This document shows, piece after piece, positions 18,057-26,295 of a DNA stretch of 64,000 bases. Both the position numbers and the translations under genes were made by a program. This stretch comes from UBA10649 sp037130755 (GTDB lineage Bacteria; Actinomycetota; Actinomycetes; S36-B12), in assembly GCA_037130755.1 (NCBI GenBank), contig JBAXSI010000002.1, positions 62,001 to 126,000 on the forward strand, in the 5' to 3' direction. How positions within the stretch are numbered: the stretch's first letter is position 1; every line of letters begins with the position of its first letter. Under the pieces are notes generated by a model. It saw nothing but the letters and a program-made list of their open reading frames with translations, was not told the origin of the DNA and searched no databases.

Positions 18057-18209
18057 AGCCTTTGCTCACGCGAGTCCTAGCCTTGCTCCGCGAAGGCAGA
18101 GCCTTCGCTCACGCGATTCCTAGCCTTGCTTCGCGAAGGCAGAGCCTTCGCTCACGCGATTCCTAGCCTTGCTCCGCGAAGGCAGAGCCTTCGCTCACGC
18201 GATTCCTAG
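18057..18209. repeat. 43-bp tandem repeats with hairpin units
   Basis: The CCTAG marker recurs at 18076, 18119, 18162 and 18205, giving a 43-bp period with three full units and partial copies at both ends. Unit sequences are identical apart from single substitutions. Each unit holds a perfect hairpin GCGAAGGC-AGA-GCCTTCGC (first at 18090–18108). The last unit overlaps the 3' end of the whiB coding region, whose stop codon lies inside it. The region fills the whole gap between whiB and argF. It is not a CRISPR because there are no unique spacers. Confidence 0.9.
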
Positions 18210-18566
18210 CGCACGGGGCGACACGGCCGCCGCGATCTCCTCGCTGGCCACGCGCAGGCCTTCGCCGCGCTCGCGTGGGTAGTGCCGCGAGTCGAGCCGG
18301 GCGTAGATGTGCTCGCGGTCCTCTTCGGACAGCCCGCCCCAGACGCCGTACGGCTCACGGGCGCGCACGGCGTAGTCGGCGCATTCCATGCGGACGTCGC
18401 AGCTTGCGCAGACGATCTTGGCGGCCCGATCACGACGGGCTCGCGACGAGCCGCGCTCGTTCTGCGGGTGGAAGAACAGGAGCGGGTCGGCCTCACGGCA
18501 TGAGCCGTGCTCCTGCCAGTGCCACTGGGCATCCTTGGGCACCTGTGCCAGCGGTTGCTGGGGCAT
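18195..18566 (-). CDS. WhiB-family iron-sulfur transcriptional regulator (WhiB3-like)
   Basis: A 123-residue Wbl protein with the four cluster cysteines C23, C53, C56 and C62 (C-x29-C-x2-C-x5-C) and the β-turn 'EPYGVWGGLSEEDRE'. The 'FFHPQNERGSSRARRDRAAK' region is closest by eye to WhiB3. Wbl proteins bind a [4Fe-4S] cluster and act with the principal sigma factor in redox, developmental or stress responses, so this one is probably NO/redox sensitive. A GGGAGGATG site lies just before the start. The last few residues (ALGIA) are encoded by the tandem repeat and may be a recent tail. Confidence 0.92.
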   Translation of the reverse strand: MPQQPLAQVPKDAQWHWQEHGSCREADPLLFFHPQNERGSSRARRDRAAKIVCASCDVRMECADYAVRAREPYGVWGGLSEEDREHIYARLDSRHYPRERGEGLRVASEEIAAAVSPRALGIA

Positions 18567-18674
18567 CTCGCCATCCTCCCGACCCGATCTCGTCTCGTAT
18601 CACGGTAGTTGTCCCGTTTCAACTCGGAAACCGACAAAGGTCCCGTTGCGCAGGGCCTTCGGCCTCGAGAGGAT

Positions 18675-19064
18675 CTAGGCTTCCGTGTCCCCTGTATCGG
18701 ACGGATCTGCTGACTTTGCGAGCGATTCGCGAACTTCGTCCATGTCCACGCCGCGGATGGCCTGGATGAGGTTCGTCAGGGCCTGCTCGGGCAGCGCGCC
18801 GGCCTGCGAGTACAGGACCACGCCGTCGCGGATGGCCATGAGGGTGGGGATCGAGGAGATGCCGAAGGCGCTGGCCAGGCCCTGCTCGGCCTCGGTGTCG
18901 ACCTTGGCGAAGACGATGTCGGGGTTGGCGCCGGAAACGGTCTCGTAGACCGGGCCGAACTGGCGGCAGGGGCCGCACCACTCGGCCCAGAAGTCGACCA
19001 GCACGATCGGGTTGCCCTCGATCGTCCCGGCGAAGGTGGACTCGGTCACGTTGATGGTCGTCAT
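18675..19064 (-). CDS. trxA: Thioredoxin
   Basis: A 129-residue thioredoxin with the redox motif W-C30-G-P-C33, the cis-proline segment 'SSIPTLMAIRDG', and a charged C-terminal extension of about 20 residues (ending SDTGDTEA). It reduces protein disulfides in the cytosol. The ATG at 19064 sits directly behind a promoter overlapped by a perfect CsoR/CstR-type operator, so the gene is probably repressed by a DUF156 regulator such as that at 11705 and induced by its thiol or metal signal. An upstream in-frame start would lie within the DUF3039 region and is rejected. Confidence 0.92.
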   Translation of the reverse strand: MTTINVTESTFAGTIEGNPIVLVDFWAEWCGPCRQFGPVYETVSGANPDIVFAKVDTEAEQGLASAFGISSIPTLMAIRDGVVLYSQAGALPEQALTNLIQAIRGVDMDEVRESLAKSADPSDTGDTEA

Positions 19065-19070
19065 GACCCC

Positions 19071-19090
19071 AAATATACCCCTTGGGGTAT
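19071..19090 (-). promoter_or_regulatory. CsoR/CstR-type operator overlapping the thioredoxin promoter
   Basis: The palindrome ATACCCCTTGGGGTAT occupies 19075–19090 and has the same six-base arms as the operator of the DUF156 gene at 11672–11687. Read on the minus strand it is followed immediately by an AT-rich -10 region (TATATTT) 6–7 nt before the thioredoxin ATG at 19064, so bound repressor would cover the -10 element and the transcript would be leaderless. Confidence 0.72.
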
Positions 19091-19147
19091 TGCCGCGCGA
19101 CGATCGGCCCGGCGACGCCCAGGGCGGGGAAGGCCTACAATCCGCCC

Positions 19148-19426
19148 ATGACTTCCGAGCCGCTCGAGACCCCGGGCCTGTCCGGCGGGACCCTGCTGGA
19201 GGAGCGCACATCGCTCACCAACGACGACGGGGACCACGAGCGGTTCGCCCACTACGTCCAGAAGGACAAGATCGTCGAGAGTGCCGTCACCGGCACGCCC
19301 GTCAAGGCCCTGTGCGGCAAGACCTGGGTGCCCGGTCGGGATCCGTCGAAGTTCCCGATCTGTCCCGACTGCCAGAAGATCCACGCCGGGCTTCCGCGCG
19401 GTGGCGGTTCCGGGAACGACTCCTGA
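19148..19426 (+). CDS. DUF3039 family protein
   Basis: A 92-residue protein matching the actinobacterial DUF3039 family. Its core 'VKALCGKTWVPGRDPSKFPI' followed by CPDCQK carries three cysteines that could form a small zinc site. Function is unknown. The ATG at 19148 follows TACAAT (19136–19141) by exactly 6 nt, so it is a leaderless gene, transcribed divergently from thioredoxin. The MFS gene follows downstream on the same strand. Confidence 0.8.
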   Translation: MTSEPLETPGLSGGTLLEERTSLTNDDGDHERFAHYVQKDKIVESAVTGTPVKALCGKTWVPGRDPSKFPICPDCQKIHAGLPRGGGSGNDS

Positions 19427-19467
19427 GCCCGCCCCCGGCGCAGCTGGGGGACCACGAGAACCGTTCC

Positions 19468-20811
19468 GTGTGGGGTGCTGAGCACCGCGCACTGACAATC
19501 GGCATCGTCTCGCTCGTCACCCTCTTCGCCTTCGAGGGCATCGCCACCACGACGGCGATGCCGGCGGTCGCGAAGGATCTCGATGCCCTCGGCGGCTACA
19601 CATGGGCGTTCAGCGCCTACGTGGCTGCCTCGCTCATCGCCATGGTCGGCGGGGGGCTGTGGGCGGACGCTTCCGGACCGCGTGATCCGCTCGTGGCGAG
19701 CGTCGTCACGTTCGCGGCAGGCGCCACCGTAGCCGGGCTGGCCCCGGGGCTGCCGCTGCTGGTGGCGGGCCGGGCGCTGGAGGGCCGCGGAGGAGGGGCG
19801 CTCATCGTCGGCCTCTACGTGTTGATCGCGCGGGCCTACTCCGTCCAGCAACGGCCCAGGGTGTTCTCCGTGGTGTCCGCCGCCTGGGTGATCCCGTCGC
19901 TGGTGGGACCGCTCCTGGCCGGGTGGCTGACGGACAACGTGTCCTGGCGCGCGGTGTTCTTGCTCGTACCGGTGTTCGTGATCCCGCCGGCGATCCTGCT
20001 CTTCCCGCGCATCCGTGGGCTGCACGAGGGCGTGCCGCACGCCTCGACGCGGACCAGGCTGATCGCGGGACTCGCTGCGACGTTCGGGCTGTTCGCGGTC
20101 CAGGACGGCGTCCTTCGACTGTCCGTGGCGGGTGGGGTCGAGTTCCTGATCGGCGTCGTCGTGCTCCTCGTCTCGTTGCGCTACCTCCTGCCACACGGCG
20201 CTCTCGTCCTTCGCCGCGGACTGCCGACGACGGTCATGATGCGCGGCTTCCTGTCGGGTGCCTTCTTCGCCGCCGAGGTGTTCCTTCCGCTGGCCCTCGT
20301 GCAGATCCGCGACCTGTCCATCACGCAGGCGGGTCTCGTGCTCGCCGCCTCGGCGACCATGTGGTCGATCGGGTCCTTTCTCCAGGCCCGGATCCCAGGG
20401 GACCGGGACCGCGGTGCCACCGTGCGCGCGGGCGCCCTGCTCATCGCGGCGTCGGTTCTGACGCTGCCGCTATGCCTGCTGCCGGCCGTGCCCCCGTGGA
20501 TCGCCGCGTTCTCCTGGGCGGTCGGGTCGCTCGGCATGGGGTTGGCCATGCCCTCGATTGCCGTTCAGGTCATGCGGTTGTCCCCGGAGTCGGACCAAGG
20601 CATCAACAGCGCCGCCATCCAGATCATCGACTCGGTCACCGTGGTCCTCGCGGTGTCGATCCTGGGACTGGGCCACGCCCAGGCCGTGGCCGCGGGCGGT
20701 GCCACGGCGGCCACCTACACCGTGCTCTGGCTCGGCGCCGGCGCCCTGGCGCTGGTGGGGGCAGCGGTCGCCGGACGCATGCGACCTTTGTCTATCGATA
20801 TAGCCGGGTAA
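19468..20811 (+). CDS. MFS transporter (drug-efflux-like)
   Basis: About 447 residues with 12–14 hydrophobic segments. 'GGGLWADASGPRDPL' is the motif-A loop, and the later 'SAAWVIPSLVGPLLAGWLTD' matches motif C of antiporter-type drug efflux MFS proteins. The substrate is unknown. The start is uncertain; GTG at 19468 places about 10 residues before the first helix, and the frame is open far upstream. It lies about 40 nt after the DUF3039 gene and may be cotranscribed. Confidence 0.75.
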   Translation: MWGAEHRALTIGIVSLVTLFAFEGIATTTAMPAVAKDLDALGGYTWAFSAYVAASLIAMVGGGLWADASGPRDPLVASVVTFAAGATVAGLAPGLPLLVAGRALEGRGGGALIVGLYVLIARAYSVQQRPRVFSVVSAAWVIPSLVGPLLAGWLTDNVSWRAVFLLVPVFVIPPAILLFPRIRGLHEGVPHASTRTRLIAGLAATFGLFAVQDGVLRLSVAGGVEFLIGVVVLLVSLRYLLPHGALVLRRGLPTTVMMRGFLSGAFFAAEVFLPLALVQIRDLSITQAGLVLAASATMWSIGSFLQARIPGDRDRGATVRAGALLIAASVLTLPLCLLPAVPPWIAAFSWAVGSLGMGLAMPSIAVQVMRLSPESDQGINSAAIQIIDSVTVVLAVSILGLGHAQAVAAGGATAATYTVLWLGAGALALVGAAVAGRMRPLSIDIAG

Positions 20812-20884
20812 TCATCACCGGCAGCCGTCTGAGAGGATGACGGCGCCGATGCGACCGCCCTCGGCTCGAAGGAGATCCCCCTAC

Positions 20885-21889
20885 ATGTCCGGCCTGCCCA
20901 CCCGCCGTGCCCTGATCCCCGCCCTCGCCCTCGCCTCCGCCGGCCTCATGCTGGCGGCCTGCGCGCAGGAGCCCGCGGCGTCGTCCTCATCATCGGCGGC
21001 CGCCGCCACCTCTGCTGCCGCTTCCGCGGCCGCTTCGGCTGCTGCCTCCACCGCTGCCTCCACCGCGGCTTCGAGCGCCGCCCCGGCCGCCTCGTCGGCC
21101 GCCGCCGCCCTCGACGGCTGCTCGCCGGAGAACCTCACGCTGGTCAACCCCGGCGCGCTGACCATCGGCACCGACACCCCGGCCTACCCGCCGTACTTCG
21201 TCACCGATGACCCGGCCAAGCAGGACGCCGGCGACCCGGCCAGCGGTCAGGGCTTCGAGTCCGCCGTGGCCTACGCGGTCGCCGACAAGCTCGGCTTCAC
21301 CAAGGACCAGGTGAAGTGGACCGTCGTCCCCTTCAACTCCTCCTACGCACCCGGCGACAAGGCGTTCGACTTCGACGTCAACCAGATCTCGATCACCCCG
21401 AAGCGCCAGAAGGTCGTGGACTTCTCGGACGGCTACTACACGGTGAACCAGGCGGTCGTCGCGCTGAATGACTCGCCCATCGCGGGCGCGACCTCGGTTG
21501 CTGACCTCGCCAAGGCCAAGCTCGGTGCGCAGGTCGGCACCACGAGCCTTGACTTCATCACCAACGTGATCAAGCCGGCCGACAAGCCCTTCGTCTACAA
21601 CGACACCAACGACGCCAAGAGCGCCCTCCAGAACGGCCAGATCGACGGCATCGTCGTCGACCTGCCGACCGCGTTCTTCATCACCGCGGCCGAGATCGAC
21701 AACAGCAAGATCGTCGGTCAGTTCAAGGCGCAAGACGGCGGCGAGCAGTTCGGCGCGCTCTTCGCCAAGGGCAACCCGCTGGTCACCTGCGTCAACAAGG
21801 CGCTTGCCGCGCTCAAGGACTCCGGTGAGCTCCAGCAGATCCAGGACCAGTGGCTCGCCGGCGCGGCCGCGCCGTACTTCACCGAGTAG
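20885..21889 (+). CDS. Amino-acid ABC transporter substrate-binding lipoprotein
   Basis: A 334-residue family-3 solute-binding protein. A lipoprotein signal ends in the lipobox LAAC (C26), followed by about 45 residues of nearly pure Ala/Ser that act as a linker to the two-lobed binding domain. Conserved parts include 'LTIGTDTPAYPPYF', 'FDVNQISITPKRQKVVDFSD' and 'GAQVGTTSLDFI'. The ligand is probably a polar amino acid. The ATG at 20885 has an AAGGAG site. The permease and ATPase genes follow on the same strand. Confidence 0.9.
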   Translation: MSGLPTRRALIPALALASAGLMLAACAQEPAASSSSSAAAATSAAASAAASAAASTAASTAASSAAPAASSAAAALDGCSPENLTLVNPGALTIGTDTPAYPPYFVTDDPAKQDAGDPASGQGFESAVAYAVADKLGFTKDQVKWTVVPFNSSYAPGDKAFDFDVNQISITPKRQKVVDFSDGYYTVNQAVVALNDSPIAGATSVADLAKAKLGAQVGTTSLDFITNVIKPADKPFVYNDTNDAKSALQNGQIDGIVVDLPTAFFITAAEIDNSKIVGQFKAQDGGEQFGALFAKGNPLVTCVNKALAALKDSGELQQIQDQWLAGAAAPYFTE

Positions 21890-21941
21890 TGCAGACGGGT
21901 AGCGACGCGTCCGATCCGGCGCGGCACTACCCTCACGCAGC

Positions 21942-22811
21942 ATGACCACGACAACGCCAGCGCCTGGCAGCCCGGTCGCCTACAAGGACCCGGTGCGCCA
22001 GGCGCTGGCGCGTCGAAAGGCCCGCCGCGACGCCTTCGTCGGCATGGCCAGCCTGATCGGCTTCACCATCGTCGTGGCCGTCCTGGTGTCGCGGACGCCC
22101 GGCTGGCCGGTGGTGCAGGAGACCTTCTTCAACCCGGCCGAGTTCAAGGACACCCTTCCGGGGCTCCTCGAGGCCTTCCTGCTCAACGTCAAGATCTTCC
22201 TCATTGCCGAGCCGATCATTCTGGTCTTCAGCCTGCTCATCGCCCTCACGCGGACCCTGCAGTCGCCGATCTTCCTGCCGCTGCGGGTGCTGGCGACCAT
22301 CTACGTCGACGTGTTCCGGGGCGTGCCCACCATCCTCGTCATCTTCCTGCTCGGCTTCGGCGTGCCGGCTCTGCGGCTTCAAGGCGTTCCGACGAACCCG
22401 GTGTTCTGGGGCACGGCGGCGCTGATCTTGTCGTACAGCGCCTACGTCGCCGAGGTCTTCCGCGCCGGCATCGGCTCGGTCCATCCCAGTCAGCGGATGG
22501 CGGCTCGCTCGCTGGGCCTGTCGACGCTGCAGACCAATCGCTACGTGGTGCTTCCGCAGGCGATCAGAAACGTCGTACCGCCGCTGCTGAACGACTTCAT
22601 CTCGCTGCAGAAGGACACGGCGCTGGTGTCCGTCCTCGGCCCGATCGAGGTCCTGCGGCAGGCGCAGATCGATGCGTCTTCGACGTTCAACTACACGGCG
22701 TACGTGGCGGCCGCCTGCATCTTCATCGCGCTGACCATCCCGATGACGCGATTCGCTGACTGGGTGCAGGCGCGGATGTCGCGGCGCCAGCGGGCGGGAG
22801 CGGTCGCATGA
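21942..22811 (+). CDS. Amino-acid ABC transporter permease
   Basis: A 289-residue HisM/GlnP-type inner-membrane permease with about five transmembrane segments. The ATPase-docking EAA loop is visible as 'VFRAGIGSVHPSQRMAARSL' followed by GLSTLQTNRYVVLPQA. One permease gene only, so it probably acts as a homodimer. Its stop overlaps the ATPase start in an ATGA. It works with the binding protein at 20885 and the ATPase at 22808. Confidence 0.92.
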   Translation: MTTTTPAPGSPVAYKDPVRQALARRKARRDAFVGMASLIGFTIVVAVLVSRTPGWPVVQETFFNPAEFKDTLPGLLEAFLLNVKIFLIAEPIILVFSLLIALTRTLQSPIFLPLRVLATIYVDVFRGVPTILVIFLLGFGVPALRLQGVPTNPVFWGTAALILSYSAYVAEVFRAGIGSVHPSQRMAARSLGLSTLQTNRYVVLPQAIRNVVPPLLNDFISLQKDTALVSVLGPIEVLRQAQIDASSTFNYTAYVAAACIFIALTIPMTRFADWVQARMSRRQRAGAVA

Positions 22812-23551
22812 CGACGCAGACGCTGCTGGACGCCAAGGGCGTCTGGAAGTCATTCGACGACCACGCCGTCCTGCGCGGACTCGATCTCGAGGTCCGCCTG
22901 CATCAGGCGGTCGTCCTGATCGGCGCGTCCGGTTCGGGCAAGTCGACGTTGCTCCGTTGCATCAATGGACTCGAGTCGGTGGACGCAGGCTCAATCATCC
23001 TCGACGGCGACATCGAGGTCACGGATCCGTCGATCGACCTCGACAAGATCCGTCGTCGCATCGGCATCGTCTTCCAGTCGTACAACCTGTTCCCGCACAT
23101 GACGGTGATCGACAACGTCATGCTCTCGCCACGCAAGGTGACCAAGACCCCGGCCGGTCAGGCCCGCGACGAGGCCATGGAACTGCTTCGCCGGTTCGGG
23201 CTGGAGACCAAGGCCGACGAGTACCCCGATCGACTCTCGGGCGGGCAGGCCCAGCGGGTGGCGATCGTGCGGGCCCTGGCGATGCAGCCGGAGCTGATGC
23301 TCTTCGACGAGATCACCTCGGCCCTGGACCCGCTGCTGGTCGGCGAGGTGCTCGACGCCGTCCGGGAGCTGAAACTGGGCGGCCTGACCATCGTCATGGC
23401 GACTCACGAGATGGGATTCGCGCGAGAGGTGGCCGATCGGGTCTGCTTCCTCAAGGAGGGGATCGTGCTGGAGGAGGGGCCGCCAGAGCAGGTGTTCGGC
23501 GACCCGATGCACGAGCAGACCCGGGAATTCCTCGCTCGCGTGCTGGGCTGA
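22808..23551 (+). CDS. Amino-acid ABC transporter ATP-binding protein
   Basis: A 247-residue ABC ATPase of the HisP/GlnQ type. Walker A GASGSGKS is at 39–46, the Q-loop in 'IVFQSYNLFPHMTV', the signature 'LSGGQAQRVAIVRAL', Walker B 'LMLFDEITSALDP' and the switch histidine in 'MATHEMGFA'. It energises uptake by the preceding permease. The start overlaps the permease stop by 4 nt. Confidence 0.95.
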   Translation: MTTQTLLDAKGVWKSFDDHAVLRGLDLEVRLHQAVVLIGASGSGKSTLLRCINGLESVDAGSIILDGDIEVTDPSIDLDKIRRRIGIVFQSYNLFPHMTVIDNVMLSPRKVTKTPAGQARDEAMELLRRFGLETKADEYPDRLSGGQAQRVAIVRALAMQPELMLFDEITSALDPLLVGEVLDAVRELKLGGLTIVMATHEMGFAREVADRVCFLKEGIVLEEGPPEQVFGDPMHEQTREFLARVLG

Positions 23552-23559
23552 CGTCCTGC

Positions 23560-23596
23560 TGACACAATTTGGGGTCTCTTCACCCCATGTGTGTCA
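23560..23596 (+). terminator. Nested hairpin after the ABC transporter operon
   Basis: TGACACA (23560–23566) pairs with TGTGTCA (23590–23596), and inside it TGGGGT (23570–23575) pairs with ACCCCA (23582–23587) around a 6-nt loop. The structure begins 8 nt after the ATPase stop codon. It lacks a T tract, so it could be a terminator or an RNA-stabilising hairpin. Confidence 0.5.
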
Positions 23597-23673
23597 CGCC
23601 CCTGCGGCGGGTTGATGCGCCTAGGATTCTCGGCGGAACGCATCGTGCGTTCGCATCGGTGGTTGGAGGAGAT

Positions 23674-24255
23674 ATGACCACAGTGGATCAGGAGTTCGTC
23701 GAGGTCGACGGTGGGGGCATGGGCTCCATCGGCGAGCACTGGGGAGTGCTCCTCTTCCTTGGTCTGACGAGCCTCGTCGTCGGCATCATCGCCCTGGTGT
23801 GGCCCGGCGCCACGATCGTCGTCATCGCCGTGCTGCTGGCGATCTGGCTGATCATCTCCGGCATCTTCCAGATCATCCGCGGCTTCAGCCGTGGACTCTC
23901 CGGCGGCATGCGGGCCCTGCTGTTCATCGGCGGCGCGCTGTCATTGATCCTGGGCCTCATCGCGATCGGCGGCATGTTCCGCGCGGTGGAGATCCTGGCG
24001 ATCTTCATCGGCATCGCGTTCTTGTTCCGCGGCTTCGGCTCGCTGTTCCTTGCTGGCGAGCAGAAGGAAGGCCGCGGCTGGAACATTTTCGGCGGCATCA
24101 TCATGCTGATCGGCGGCCTGGTCATTCTCGTGTACCCGGGGATCTCGCTCGTCACGCTCGCCTGGGTCACCGGCATCTGGCTGATCGTCAGCGGGATCTT
24201 CGAGATCATCGCGGCCTTCCGCCTGCGCTCGGTGCACAAGGCGGCGACGGCCTGA
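23674..24255 (+). CDS. HdeD family membrane protein (DUF308)
   Basis: A 193-residue protein with six transmembrane segments in two similar halves, each containing a 'GIWLIVSGIFQI/EII'-type segment, typical of HdeD/DUF308 proteins. HdeD is linked to acid resistance in E. coli, but actinobacterial members have no assigned role. The ATG at 23674 has a strong GGAGGA ribosome-binding site at 23665–23670. Confidence 0.82.
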   Translation: MTTVDQEFVEVDGGGMGSIGEHWGVLLFLGLTSLVVGIIALVWPGATIVVIAVLLAIWLIISGIFQIIRGFSRGLSGGMRALLFIGGALSLILGLIAIGGMFRAVEILAIFIGIAFLFRGFGSLFLAGEQKEGRGWNIFGGIIMLIGGLVILVYPGISLVTLAWVTGIWLIVSGIFEIIAAFRLRSVHKAATA

Positions 24256-24277
24256 CGATCTCCACTGGTTCCCGCTG

Positions 24278-24925
24278 ATGGCGGCGGAGACCTCCCAGAC
24301 CCTTGACCGAGGGCTGCGGGTCCTTGAGGTGGTGGCCGAGTCCCCGGATGGGCTCACCGTCACCGAACTGGCCGCAGCCCTCGGCATTGGTCGTACCGTC
24401 GTCTACCGGCTCGTGGTGACGCTGGAGAACCACGCCTACCTGCGTCGGTCGTCCGACGGCAAGTGCCGCCTGGGACTCGGCGTCCTCTCCCTGGGCCGAA
24501 TGGTGCAGCCACTGGTGCGCGACACCGCGCTTCCGGCACTTCGCCTTCTCGCCGACGCCGTTGGGGCGACCGCCGTCCTGACGATCGTGGACGGGCAGGA
24601 GGCCCTGTCGGCCGTCGTCGTGGAGCCCACCCGCTCCGACCTGCACGTGGCGACTCGGCCGGGCTCCCGCTACCCGCTCGAGCACGGAGCTGCCGGTCGG
24701 GCGATCCTGGCGGCCCGCACCACGGCCGGTCGCCCCCTGGATCCGCCGTGGGTCATCGCCACAGGCGACGGACCCCAGGGCGCCTACGGCATCGCGGTCC
24801 CGGTGCTGGGCGTACCCGGTCTCGAGGCCAGTGTCGGCGTGCTGGCGTTGAGGGAATTGAACGAGGCTGATGTGGGCCCGCGGGTCGCGCGTGCGGCCGG
24901 GGAGATCGCCCGGGCGCTGCGCTAG
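24278..24925 (+). CDS. IclR-family transcriptional regulator
   Basis: A 215-residue regulator with an N-terminal winged helix ('TLDRGLRVLEVVAESPDGLT' then VTELAAALGIGRTVVYRLV) and a shortened IclR effector-binding domain ending near 'GVLALRELNEADVGPRVARA'. IclR proteins control catabolic operons in response to small molecules; no obvious target lies next to it. The stop codon shares a CTAG with the stop of the convergent carboxypeptidase gene. Confidence 0.85.
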   Translation: MAAETSQTLDRGLRVLEVVAESPDGLTVTELAAALGIGRTVVYRLVVTLENHAYLRRSSDGKCRLGLGVLSLGRMVQPLVRDTALPALRLLADAVGATAVLTIVDGQEALSAVVVEPTRSDLHVATRPGSRYPLEHGAAGRAILAARTTAGRPLDPPWVIATGDGPQGAYGIAVPVLGVPGLEASVGVLALRELNEADVGPRVARAAGEIARALR

Positions 24926-26196
24926 TCCCAGCAGCCGGTGATCGTGGCCGTCAGCCCGTCGAGCACCTGACGCGTCGACAGGGCCGAGTACTTCGCCGGC
25001 CGGTGATTGACCAGGATCGAGAACACCCGTTCGCCGCCCGAGACCGTGTCGGCAATGCCCGAGAGCGCAGTGGTGTCGAACAGCGATCCGGTCTTCGCAT
25101 GGACGTCGCCTCGCGCGCACTTCGACTGGTTGGTGGTGAACCTGCCGAACCGCGAGGACAGCGTGCCGCTCTTCCCGGACACGGGAAGGGCATCCGCCGC
25201 GAACATGGGGGCGAACGTGTCGGCCTTGGTGATGCGGGCAAGGCGGAGCACGTCGGACAGGAAGCGCGGCGACACTCGGTCCTTGCGCGACAGCCCGCTG
25301 CCGTCGAGCAGCTGCATCGAACCGTCGTCGATCCCGAGCTTCGTCAAAGTCTCGTGGGCTGCCGCGTGGGCGCCCTGCCACGTGGCCGGGTGCCCGGTGG
25401 CCAGGGCCACCTGCCGGTAGAGGATCTCCGCGACGTTGTTCTCTGACTCCCGGAGCATGAGTGCGACCGCATCGGCAACCGTGTGCGGGCTCGCATCCGC
25501 GATGACCCCCGCATCGTCGGCCGCGTCGGCCCCGTCTCCGAGTCGGGCGTGCACTCCGTTGTCGCGGAGTGCGCTCACGAACACCTTCGCGGCGTTGCCC
25601 GCGGGGTCCGGGGAGTATTCGCCAAGACGCGCGAGCGGCACCACGGGCGCGGCGACGTAGGGCAGGTACTGAGTGGTCCAGCCAGGCCCGCGTCGCGAAG
25701 CGGGGAACAGGTTCGTGTCGACGTGAACGGTGACCTTCGCATCGTGCGGCAGCGACTCGGCGGCGGTGGCGGCCAATTGCCGCAGATCGCTCGACGAGAG
25801 CAGCGGGTCGCCTCCGCCCTGGAGGATCACGTCGTTCGACGTGGCACCCGTTCTTACGAAGGTGTGGAACTTGGCGTCGGCGCCCATCGTCTCGAGCGCA
25901 TCGACGGCCGTGACGATCTTCATGTTCGAGGCGGGCAGCATCAGTCGGTCGGCGTTGTGCGACGAGACGAGCGTGCCGGTGCCTGCATCGATGACGACCA
26001 GTCCGATGTCACTGCCCACGTGGGGGTTGGCCAGGCGCCTCTGCAGCAGTGCATCGACGCCGGGGTCGCTCGTGCCGCCGTCGGTCGCCGCTGCCCACTG
26101 CGGTGTGGCAATGCTCACACCCAGCAGGAGAGCCCCCACGGCGAGGGAGGCGGCACGGGGAATCGCCCCTATGCGCCCTCGTGGCGCGGTCGTCAT
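24922..26196 (-). CDS. dacB: D-alanyl-D-alanine carboxypeptidase/endopeptidase (PBP4, S13 family)
   Basis: A 424-residue secreted penicillin-binding protein of class C. After a signal peptide (ending near ATPQWAAA), the active-site motifs are S90-N-M-K93 ('LPASNMKIV'), SEN ('RESENNVAEIL') and KTG ('HAKTGSLFDT'). It trims peptidoglycan stem peptides outside the membrane. Two ATGs (26196 and 26205) are possible; the shorter gives a normal signal peptide. It is divergent from the GH18 gene. Confidence 0.9.
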   Translation of the reverse strand: MTTAPRGRIGAIPRAASLAVGALLLGVSIATPQWAAATDGGTSDPGVDALLQRRLANPHVGSDIGLVVIDAGTGTLVSSHNADRLMLPASNMKIVTAVDALETMGADAKFHTFVRTGATSNDVILQGGGDPLLSSSDLRQLAATAAESLPHDAKVTVHVDTNLFPASRRGPGWTTQYLPYVAAPVVPLARLGEYSPDPAGNAAKVFVSALRDNGVHARLGDGADAADDAGVIADASPHTVADAVALMLRESENNVAEILYRQVALATGHPATWQGAHAAAHETLTKLGIDDGSMQLLDGSGLSRKDRVSPRFLSDVLRLARITKADTFAPMFAADALPVSGKSGTLSSRFGRFTTNQSKCARGDVHAKTGSLFDTTALSGIADTVSGGERVFSILVNHRPAKYSALSTRQVLDGLTATITGCWD

Positions 26197-26295
26197 GGTG
26201 ACCATGGTGCGACAGGCCGCATCCGTGCCGGTGCCCGGGGTCGTGCAGCGAGTAACGCACAATGGCAGGACTGTCCCCGCCCGAAGAGGTCTGCT

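Noticed and set aside
18057..18209. Possible CRISPR array
   Set aside because: The 43-bp units are contiguous tandem repeats with no unique spacers, and no cas genes are present.
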